The notes under the pieces were generated by a model. That model was not told the DNA's origin. It did no database searches and was given only the letters and a program-made list of their open reading frames with translations. Below, piece after piece: positions 54,888 to 64,000 of a DNA stretch of 64,000 nucleotides. Positions within the stretch are counted from its first letter, which is position 1. Every line of letters begins with the position of its first letter. This DNA comes from Heracleum sosnowskyi. Lineage: Eukaryota; Streptophyta; Magnoliopsida; Apiales; Apiaceae. The stretch is from contig CM061244.1 of NCBI GenBank assembly GCA_030848705.1, forward strand, positions 107,715,111 to 107,779,110. The letters are read 5' to 3'. The translations under genes were made by a program, and so were the position numbers.

Positions 54888-55366
54888 TGGTATCAGAGCA
54901 GCAAGTTACGATTCTGTTCTTGATTGGATGTGAATTCAGAAAAATGATGAACAAGGTGAAAAATTCTTATCGCTGCGTTTCATAATCGTTTTCTTTTTAG
55001 TTATACATATGTGTATAACTGAATCAATTGTTGACATTAGCTTGTTTCTCAATCTCGATCTTTTAATCAATTTGTTCCTGTGTTTGTGATTCTTGAAATC
55101 CCGATTCTTTGGTCTTATTCTTGATTTGTCCTTATTTCGATTGATTTGTTCTTATACATATGTTCTTGTTTCGATTGGTTCTTGACTCGATTCTAAATTT
55201 GATCAATCATTTCATTATAAGATCGTCATTTTATTTGATTGTTAAGAATCAAGATCTTTGTTCAGTCTTGATTATCAGTTAAAAATCATTGATTTTGTTC
55301 CAGTTTCATCATAAAATCTATCTGTTTTTGTTTGATTTGTTTTTCTGCTTGATTCAATCTGTTAAA

Positions 55367-56109
55367 ATGGCTGCAATTACAACACCAGTAGTTGATATAT
55401 CTCAGAATCCCAATTCACCATTTTATATACATCCATCTGATAATCCGGGAATGAAGCTAGTTTCAGAGAAATGTAATGGTAGTAGTTACAATGATTGGAA
55501 GAGATCTATGGTCATTAGTTTATCATCAAAGAATAAGATGGGATTCATAGATGGAAGTATAGTAAAACCAGTGACTACAGATGTTAATTACAAAGCTTGG
55601 GATAGATGCAATAGCATGATGATATCTTGGTTGTTAGGAGTGCTTGATCAAGATATAGCACGAAGTGTATTGTATTTTCAGACTGCAAATGAGATATGGA
55701 CAAATTTAGAGGAACGGTTTGGTCAGGCATCAGGGACAACTCTTTTTGCAATCCAACAAGCCTTGAATGAAATCAAACAAGGTACTGATACTATCTCTGG
55801 TTATTTTACTAAGATGAAAATGTTATGGGATCAGCTTGACTCAATGGATACTTTGCCGTCTTGTTCTTGTGCGAACTGTACTTGTGAATTGACAAAGAAG
55901 TTGGTTAAAAGTCAGGATGATAGACGATTGATTGTTTCTAATGAAGCTCAATGAAGGTTATGAAGTGGTAAGAGGAAATATTCTGATCATGAGTCCATTG
56001 CTTTCTATTTCACATGTTTATCGATTGTTGATGCAAGAGGAAAATCTCAAGAAGCTATATCAACATCAAGGATCAAATGAGATAAAAGCTATGGCATTTG
56101 CTGTGAATA
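55367..56109 (+). pseudogene. E5 gag, frameshifted and truncated
   Basis: ATG at 55367 (MAAITTPVVDIS). UBN2-type copia gag: NPGMKLVSEKCNGSSYNDW, KNKMGFIDGSIVKP, MISWLLGVLDQDIARSV, EIWTNLEERFGQ, AIQQALNEIKQG, a FTKMKMLWDQLDS-like block and a CSCANCTC cysteine cluster. A 1-nt frameshift near 55935-55950 moves the reading into the frame that gives FLMKLNEGYEVVRGNILIM. The protein is then cut at the E4 insertion before any zinc knuckle. Confidence 0.85.
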
Positions 56110-57161
56110 TGTTGGTCCTTGACTATTGCAGAAGGGGGGGGGGGGGGGTTGAATGCAATACTGATAAATCTCAATCTACGTTATCAACAACAAGAACTAA
56201 GATTAAGGATTATCAGTTTATCAAATGCAAACACAAGTAGACACACGAGTAATTCTCATAAAATAAATGTTTTATTTATTTTTCAATGGGTTGCTACAAC
56301 CTCAAGAAAATGTTTGTTTTCTTGTGCTTCGGTTTCTCGAGTGATTACAGAGAATGAATTGAGAGATAGACTAAGTAGGCTAAACCTATCACTTTCAATC
56401 ACGGGTCTTGTGAAGCTGTTGTCATTTTTAAGTGGCAGCTTCTTACAATTTGTCTACCCGTGATTCGTTCCTAAATTGCTATACAGACAGCTTATCAATA
56501 CATAACAAAGTAATCTAGAAACATTCTATTTTAAGCTAACACAATTCAGTAGATGTAGATTTGTCATACTCTGGAATTGGTGAGCTTTGTCATGTGATCT
56601 CTCAAGCTTTAGTCGTAGTCTTGCAGACCTGTTACAGTGTTGGGATACTGCAACACGCCTGTTTCTTGAACATCCAAACTGTCACGAGTTTGACTGGGTT
56701 GTTTACCAATACAAATGTTATCCCTTTATGACAGTATCCTGATGGCTAAGCTTGCTGTCATAGGAATGCACATTTGGTGACAGTAAGAAATCCCCGATGA
56801 AGGTGCTGTCAGGATTTCCAAGCTTGCTGTCAGGATAAGGTAAAGTTGATGTTAGAGGGTTTCCGCCAATGTTGCTGTCAGAGTGAATGTACTGTCGTGA
56901 CTCGCAACATGTTGTCTTCTTGTAACCTTACTGTCAGCGCTGTGACAGTAATCTTTATTCTTGCTGTCCATCTTGAGTACTTCTTGAGGCTTGAACAAAT
57001 GAATGAACTTCTACCAAGATGCACTAGAATCTTATTTGTACTAAATAAAACGGTTACAAAGACATACTCTGGCTGCGACAGTATGTTCATACTTAATAAA
57101 AATTAAGTAAATAAAGTATATAGTTAAGTTGCCTCATAGCTATCACCCATAAATCCTAACA
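56110..57161 (-). repeat. E4 3' LTR
   Basis: About 1052 bp. Contains a run of about 15 G at about 56134-56148 near its end and about ten TGACAG/CTGTCA motifs between 56690 and 57090 (for example near 56760, 56800, 56830, 56876, 56929, 56944). Both ends agree with TGTTRG-type copia termini, but the second LTR is not in the window. Confidence 0.75.
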
Positions 57162-57258
57162 ATCTCCCCCAATTTGTTTTTATGGACAATAACAATAAAT
57201 TTACAATTAATACATGCTAACAACTTAACTAACAAGATCAGAATTTAACAAAAGATTT

Positions 57259-60200
57259 TTACTTAGCTTCAGATTTCTTTTTCTGTCTTGCTTCATCCTC
57301 TCCGTTGAGAACTTCCTTAAGAATTTCTTTGAGTCCTTCCACCAGTGCTATTCCATCAGGAGTGATAGCCTCATCTTCAATCTCATCAATGTGTTTTTGG
57401 AGTGTCTTGGAGAGACATACCCTAGCATCCTGAAGATCCAACCATAAGTCTTTGCCAAAAGCATGAGTTCTGAACTTCAGTGTGCCATTAAAGTCTTTGA
57501 ATCTACTTACAGGGTATGCATTTAGAGTTTTTCTCCTTGACTTATCCAGCTTTGAGTCTTCACCCTTTCTTGCTTGAAGAATGCCCTCAATCTCAGAAGA
57601 GCATTGTTGTTCCAATGGATGAATTGATCCAATTACTAAGAAGAGTAAGTCTTTCAGAGCACTGGTTCTAAGTTTATAAAAGCTTCTTACTGGAATTTCT
57701 TCCCATATGAACTTGATTCTCAGAGGATTCTCAAGCATACAAGATTGGTAATTGGGTCTCTCACTTTCCACCCTGTTGGCTTCTCTGCTTTTATCCAAGA
57801 ATGTATCTTCTGTATCTTCAGTGGTTTCTCTTTTTGTAGGCTCTGAGGATTCTTCTTGACTTGGTTGGGTTTGCACCACTTCTTCAGGAATATCATCTTC
57901 ATACTCAGCCATTTCTTCATCAGAACATTCCAGTAAGTGGGCAATGTCATTATCATCAAACAGTGACCAATCCCCAAATTTCTGATAGAATTCTTCATCT
58001 CTCACAGCTTTGTATGCCAACACATGGTTCATGACACTTTCAGGGATGTTGTCATAACCTTGCATTAGATTGACCATCCTTACCAAGTAGAAGTATTCAA
58101 CTCTCCTTGTTTCTGTTCTCCTTTTCATTGAAAGAGTTGCTGATACATCATATGATGACACTTCCATTGTAAAAATCCTTTTTGACTTTCACAAGTCTTG
58201 ATGCATCAAACCAAAGAACATATTCAGTTGCTTCATTGTTGTTATCCAACTTTACCTCGACGCTCTTGATTTGATCAGCTTCCTTTTCCAAAAGATCCAG
58301 AGAGCTGTAGAGTTTTGATTGGATAGGCTTCTTCAAATTCCTGCCAAGCCCAATGGCTTTCTCCTTTCCTGAGTACTTGTGTTTTCCTTTTATTGCTTTT
58401 GAAATCTCCTCAGGTTCAGGTTCCTGTCTAGAGAGCCAGGCCCTTGCTAAGGTTTTTGTCCTCTTTGGATTGACAGTAGGCTTGATTCCTTCCTTGACAA
58501 CATCTTTGTTGACAGTGTCCTCCATGACAGTATCTTTCTTGACAGCTTCTTCTGTGACAGCTCCTTTGCTGACAGCTTCCTTGAGGACAGTGTCTTCTGT
58601 GACAGTCTCTTTGGTGATGGTATCTTTTTTAGCATTTATACTGTCAATAACACATCTTAAGATATTTGCCTCCAAAGCTTCAAGAATTACTGACTCCTCT
58701 TCTTCTGTTGCTCCAGCATCTTCCTTTTCTTGTACAAGAGCTTCTTCTTTATTTTCCTCCTGGGACTTTGATCCAACATTCCCAGAAGTGCTTCCACTAG
58801 CATTTCATGTTTCTCCACTTCCTCCACTACCATCCAACTCATCATCTTCATCATGAGGAACATCATAGGAGTAGCTTTCTCCTTGTTCAGCTCTGTTGGA
58901 GATTGCTTTGGAGATCATCTTCTTCATAGTGGAGCTCAGTTCCTTGTCCCTTTTCACCAGCAAGTCATAAATTGCTTTGACAACAAGAACTCTTTCCTTG
59001 TTGGCTTTGGAGTTGAGAATCATGTCTAACACCTTTAAGATTGACTTTGACTCCATTGTTGAAGTGCCTCCTAGACTCATGTATGCACATCTCCTGCTAC
59101 CACTTTTGGTGGTACTTTCATAGTAGACACAAAATGGATTGGTGTAGACTTCGGGGAGTTTCTCTGAAATTAAACTCAGCATTTGCAGATGCAAGATCTC
59201 ATTGAAGGCTGTATGGTTTGCTGTGATTTTGTTCTTCATTACTGTTAGCACTCTTACTGGAAGACTCTACAGCAGCTGCATAGTAATGAACATGGATATT
59301 CCAGTGTTTAAGTACACATCAATAGCCCATCTCCTTTCTTCATTGATCTTTACACATACACTGGTGATTTTCTCCTTGAGCAAAGTTGAGCAGTTATTCA
59401 ATCTTCTGCTAGGCTCCTTCATAGCTTCATCCACTACCTTGTAGAAGTCTTGATCATGATTCTTCAGAGTACTTTCCCTTTAGTTAACCATTAGGGCATT
59501 TGCATCTTCTTGGCTGAACTCTGTTCCTTCACTCCAGGTGTTTCCTGATAGGATGTATTCAGGCATCTTGTCTTTCCCTTTTCCCAACCTGTTCTGCTCC
59601 TCTTTTTCTCTCCATTACCTTTCAAGAGCACTCTCCTTTGGAGTTAGAGTTGGCTCTCTTATAGTCACAGGAGGTAGTATTGGGTTTTTGGAAGAAACAC
59701 CCCTTTGCATAGCTTCCAGGGCTTCTTTGGACATTAGGACTGTTTCTCCAGCTATCTCATATTCAAAGATATTTTCAGCTCCTTGCACTTGCTCCCCCTT
59801 ACTTCCTGAATCTCCTTTAGTTCCCCTTTTCTTCTTTGCAGACACTGATCTTCTTTTAGCTGCAGGCTCCCCCTCACTCCTTGAAGCCTTATTTGAGACA
59901 GGCTCCCCCTGAGCAACATCCTGTTTGGGGAAACCTTCTTTTCCTGATCTTTCCCTTTCTAATTCTGCCTTTTGAGATTCTGATCTTACCCCTTTCTCCC
60001 CCTTAGGTAAGTTGGCAGTATCAAGATTGTCAGACAGAGCTTGAATGGCTTCCTGAATGGCAGAGAATCCAGAGGCCACCATGGTAGACAAGCTGTCAAG
60101 TTTGGATTCCATGGACAGACACCTGTTCTCTAGAGCTTGCAACCTGAAAGAGGTAGAGGGGCCACCTGATCTTAACCTTCTTGGGGGTGAAGGAAAAGAT

Positions 60201-60956
60201 TGGGGCTTGGAGGCTGTGGGGGTTCTCACACTCTCAGTGTTTTTATGAGTGATCTCATCACTCCTCACAAAAGAACTCTCATGGCCTAAGGCCTGGACAT
60301 GTGAGGCTCCCTAAATTTCACTCTGAACATGCTCAAGTCCCTCACCTTTTGTTAGTTCATTTGGCTGCCTCTCATTTTGATGCTCACCTCTCTTTTCTTT
60401 TATCTCTCTTTTCTTTTGCACACCCTCACTCATCCTAGATGCATGGGTATGAGCAGTACTTACATGCAATGCAATAGATGGTTTAGAATGTACCTTTAAG
60501 AACTGAGATAGTGGCACATCATCATCAGAAACATCCTCGACAGTTACAGCATCAAGATCAGGCTGTGAAGAGATGACAGGTGCTTTGCCATGAATGTTAC
60601 TGTCAGTTGGAATATTGACAGTAGGTTCCACTGCAACTTGGATAACAGGTTTGGTCGTGACAGTAACTTCAACTGAGTCCTTGACAACAGAATCACCTGT
60701 GACAGCAACATCCACAATGTCTTTGACAGCAACTTGGGTTGTGACATCATCTTCCCTGAGGTAAGATGCTCCTTGGAGATTGAACAAGGTACTGGCTATT
60801 TCACTTTCTAGCAGAGTTGTACCTTGCTCTTTCTCAGTGTTTGAGGGAGTGGTGTCCATCTCACTTTGAGAGATAGGTTCTTGTGGACCACTGAAAGGGG
60901 ACTCATCCATGATTGGAGATGGATGATCAAAACCTGAAGAGTTGGGACTGTCCCCC
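57259..60956 (-). pseudogene. E4 third ORF (accessory ORF downstream of pol), decayed and truncated
   Basis: Open pieces in order: 60956-60311, 60268-59615, 59251-58808, 58804-58148 and 58167-57259. Breaks include stops near 60309, 59480 and 59264, TGA at 58805-58807 and a frameshift near 58160. The product is acidic and repetitive, with a TVTEDTVLKEAVSKGAVTEE-type valine-rich repeat (58630-58470) encoded by the repeated TGACAGT motif. It has SR/K-rich patches (AAKRRSVSAKKKRGTK) and a C-terminal block (YVLWFDASRLVKV, RVEYFYLVRMVNLM) that matches in layout the C terminus of the E2/E3 third ORF. The N terminus is cut by E6. Confidence 0.7.
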
Positions 60957-62269
60957 TGTAACGCCCCCAAATCCGGGGTCAATGATTTGGTCGTCACACT
61001 GCACTCTTAATCCAAACAACCTGTTCAATATAAAATCAACACAATAATAATAATAATAATATCTGTGACCCCAACTCTACCAAGAATCTTTAAAGGTTAT
61101 AGTGCTAGAAACAAGAATCCAAAATTTCATTACAACAATCTTTCTTCCTTACAACCATTTTCTTTACATAAATTCTAATACACTAGTATAACTTCGATAA
61201 GAAGTATACCAGGCAACTAATCTTATACAATATATTAATCAATAGAAAACATCTATATACAAAACCTCTCACTAGCTCCAATGCTCTGGATCAAAACGTC
61301 TTTACGCTAATATCTTTCCCCATCTCTGATCAGCTACGCGGACAACTCTCGCCAATACACCTTCTTTCCGGCAGGCTAAAATATATATAAATAAAACAAG
61401 TATGAGCGAATGAATTGCTCAGCAAGCGCATTATTAAATATAATATATAACGTTCCAAATTAATCTTTGGATTTTTCAAATAAACAAGCCTATGGCTTAC
61501 ACATTTGTAATCTCTGATATTTTCAAAACAAGTTTGGTAATTTATCACAATATCTCATTTAGCTTCTCGCAGCTGAATAGTTTAAAACATAAAAAGATTT
61601 ATATTGGTCGTCACGGCAACCGAATCAACAATAACTACAATAGTATGTAGGAAATATGAAATAAGTATAACTCTTATGTCTTCAAGACCATAGTTTGTAC
61701 AAAAATACTAATTTGAAGATAACAGGTCTATTCACGACATTTTCCGAAATCAACAACTCTGGAAGGTTAGAATAATCAAGGGGCAAGAATGAGCCAACAC
61801 GCTCGGTTAAGAAATAAAGAACGCACTTCAAGACTTCAACAGGGTACCGACTGGATATGCGGTATGAATAAAACTCAACAAGATAGATATCTCACGACTG
61901 CCAATGGAATCAAGGAAGTGGATTTCAACTATTTGGAATCCGAATGTATTAAGAGTAAGCGATTTCAGCAAGATTGAAACCACTATTAATAATCAACAAA
62001 CCAACAACTTCACGCAACGAATAAACCTGAGAATCAGGTCATATCTCACAAGTACAAAGTATATGGATGTAACTCATCCTAGAAATGAAAATTCATATTA
62101 GAATTGGATTTTTAACAATTATCAAATACAAAGGTTGTGCTGCTGGCCAGCCACGCATCAACCCCGGACTAGCTCATGTCATAGTCCTCTACTGGATCCT
62201 AGGCCAATCTGGGCCTTAATTACATCGACCAATAATTGGTCCATTTTTAAAAACATTCCAATTCTATAT

Positions 62270-62345
62270 TATATACGTCAGGTGTCAGAACAATTGACAA
62301 CCTTACTTCGACAATCAGGTGTCGGAAGAATCGACAACCTAATAC
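62270..62345 (+). repeat. Short tandem duplication, about 41 bp unit
   Basis: TCAGGTGTC(A/G)GAA(C/G)AAT(T/C)GACAACCT occurs twice in a row, at about 62278 and 62319. Confidence 0.7.
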
Positions 62346-62518
62346 AACAATTGCTGGAAAACTCACGTTCCAGGAAACAGTTCAATTATGAAGAATCCAT
62401 TAAGGAATAACAATATAATCTAGTATCGACGAGATCGACACAATATGGGGAGGTGCACATGAAAAGTGACAATATAATAAGCATCGACGAGTTCGATGTA
62501 ACAACTGGGATATAATGA

Positions 62519-62722
62519 AGAATAAACAATGACATGCTCAACAAGGTTAAGTCTGATATGAAACAGACAATATGATATCAACAGAAAAGTGTAACAAGTC
62601 AATATAGAGTAGGGTTCAAAGAATAAACAATAACATGCTTAACAAGATTGAATCTGATATGAAACAGGCATTATGATATCAACAGAATTTGCAATAACTC
62701 AATATGGAATAGGGTTCAAAGA
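62519..62722 (+). repeat. Tandem duplication, about 102 bp unit
   Basis: AGAATAAACAATGACATGCT...AGGGTTCAAAG is followed at about 62620 by a second copy with around ten substitutions (TAACATGCTTAACAAGATTG...AATAGGGTTCAAAG). Confidence 0.8.
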
Positions 62723-64000
62723 ACAGGCTCTAGATGGCCTTAACAGTTCAATTCATCACATTATGGAAGAATTAGTTAAGATTCAACAATCTGGTAAGTG
62801 ACAAGAAAGTCAAGTTCAAGTTTAAGAAAAATTCAGGGTGAAGTTTATAAATGAAGAAAACAAAGGTTTATTAACTTCTGGCAGAAATAGTTCAAGTCCT
62901 TCGAACATATACTTATAATAGATAAGCCTCGTATTTGAAGGAAGTAAACTAAATCATGCACAGCATAAATGAATTCGAATCAGGGAATGGATCAGATGAT
63001 CGCATTAACAAGAAATGATAATAATAGTTGCAAGGGTGCAGGATGGAAAAATGGAATACTTGTAGAACAAGTACCACAACTTCGGAATTTAAAATAACGT
63101 TTTCAACATAGGGTTCGTAAGTTCCCACTCATCTAGGGTTGGCAATATTCCAACCTAATATTTTAAAATCATGTCTTTTAAAAGAGAGCCTTAGTATACG
63201 GCCCATAATTATCTCTTCAAACTTTTCAATATAATAAGTATATCTTTCCAATCAATATGAAAATATGAATCTAAACTCAAAAGGTATAAAAGAGTACTCG
63301 TCAATTTACGAGATTAAATAACATACTTGCAATTCAATGCAAAAGAAATCAACATTTGAAAATTCAGTAATAAGCATTCAACATGCATACTAATAATTCA
63401 AGATAATATCCCTTAATTAATAAGCAAGGGTATAAACACTTGCCTCTGGTCCTTAGCTATTTCGTAACGCTGAAACAATACGATTTCCTCCTTATTCTGT
63501 CTTGTCGCACGATTCTCTACTTCCGTCCTTCTTTGCTTTAACGCTCTTGCGAATACCACTAGTCTGCTTTTACCATTTCGAATCCACGTGCCAGCCTCGA
63601 TAGTCAAACATGAGACGGTACTTAGTCTTCAACGTATAATCCTCATATTATATAAATGATCGTAACTTAACTTCGACGCACTTACCGATCTTACCGATAT
63701 CTCTGTTGCATAAACATCCACATCTCAACTGATAGACCAATCGCAATCAACCACATAAGTAATCCACGTAACTTGCTTGACGACAATCCCCATACTATAA
63801 AAAGTCAACATCCAAGTCAACGGCCTCGTAAATCTTACTTTCTAACATAACCGACAAATTTCTATCCTATCTACCCCTCGTGATAACATTAGACACAACC
63901 AATTACTCAAACAAGTCTCCACACAATTTATTCACATGCATGACTCACACAGATAATTCACATTGTTCACATAACACATTTAAACAAGTGACCGGTTACG

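Larger units (their letters stand above)
54647..56109 (+). mobile_element. E5: small Ty1/copia element, 5' part
   Basis: LTR-like 241 bp (54647-54887, TGTTACAACA...TTGTAACA), a primer site TGGTATCAGAGCA at 54888-54900, an untranslated leader of about 470 bp and a copia gag. E4 interrupts it at 56110; pol and the second LTR are not in the window. Confidence 0.75.
56110..60956 (-). mobile_element. E4: SIRE-like copia retrotransposon, 3' part, inverted in E5 gag
   Basis: Minus orientation: LTR 56110-57161 (TGTTGGTC...CCTAACA), purine tract at 57163-57176 (the minus strand reads CAAATTGGGGGAGA), then a decayed third ORF of the same general type as in E2/E3. Pol, gag and the 5' LTR are outside or beyond the E6 insertion at 60957. 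The left flank for a future TSD check is GAATA (56105-56109). Confidence 0.8.
60957..64000. mobile_element. E6: long LTR-like sequence entering E4, right end outside window
   Basis: It begins TGTAACGCCCCCAAATCCGG precisely where the E4 ORF stops being protein-like. TGTAACGCCCC-type ends are common for long LTRs of plant gypsy elements. The rest (61000-64000) is noncoding and includes an (AAT)n tract near 61042 and two small tandem duplications. No partner LTR, primer site or coding region is in the window, so type and orientation are not settled. Confidence 0.55.

Noticed and set aside
59202..59444. 80-codon plus-strand ORF within E4
   Set aside because: Opposite strand of the decayed E4 third ORF; no protein-like features.
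61789..62410. Plus-strand ORFs of 60-90 codons in E6
   Set aside because: Compositionally random, overlapping each other, inside noncoding LTR-like DNA with tandem duplications.

Overview
This is a plant nuclear window, from a eudicot and probably an asterid (that level is inference). The evidence is a multi-exon plant UDP-glucose pyrophosphorylase gene, plant MITEs, hAT and Mutator elements, and deeply nested LTR retrotransposons. Nothing prokaryotic is present. Coordinates below come from reading the sequence by eye. Target-site duplications (TSDs), LTR ends and splice sites were checked base by base; protein families were recognised from motifs, not from a search.

Region 1 (1-15171), gene space with small DNA elements. 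The minus-strand UGP gene (42-5199) shows its first 12 exons and continues off the left edge. Its first intron has a GC donor, and a 1.6 kb hAT-like foldback with an exact 8 bp TSD sits in intron 4. Then come a Stowaway-like MITE (5759-5950), another MITE (6458-6801), a complete but decayed MULE with a 10 bp TSD (7076-10991), a diverged tandem array (about 11270-12010), a foldback MITE (12356-12895), a Pack-MULE-like element carrying a cyclophilin fragment with a 9 bp TSD (13148-14276), and an unrecognised coding fragment cut off by the next element.

Region 2 (15172-53570), a three-deep nest. E1 is a decayed Ty3/gypsy element of Tat-like organisation, with gag, protease, RT-RNase H, a second RNase H, integrase and an antisense accessory gene. 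E2, a young Ty1/copia element of SIRE/Maximus type (18062-42680), sits in the E1 gag region with TSD ggttt. E3, a sibling of E2 in reverse orientation (18777-30594), sits in the E2 gag ORF with TSD tatcc. The E2 LTRs differ at one site that I can see; the E3 LTRs look identical. E3 and the rest of E2 form an inverted repeat with roughly 11 kb arms. Both carry gag, pol and a third long ORF after pol. E2 also has an antisense ORF and a divergent promoter region that E3 lacks.

Region 3 (53571-64000), a second nest. A small copia element (E5, LTR 54647-54887, frameshifted gag) is cut by a SIRE-like element in reverse orientation (E4, LTR 56110-57161, decayed third ORF). E4 is cut in turn at 60957 by a long terminal repeat (E6) that runs off the right edge.

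The most unusual pattern is that three unrelated retroelement families here each carry their own short motif, dispersed through LTR, spacer and coding DNA: GGACGCGCCCTC in E1, AAACTCTGA in E2/E3 and TGACAGT in E4. Each family also carries accessory ORFs. I suggest, as a hypothesis only, a family-specific DNA-recognition or anti-silencing system like VANC/VANDAL of Arabidopsis.
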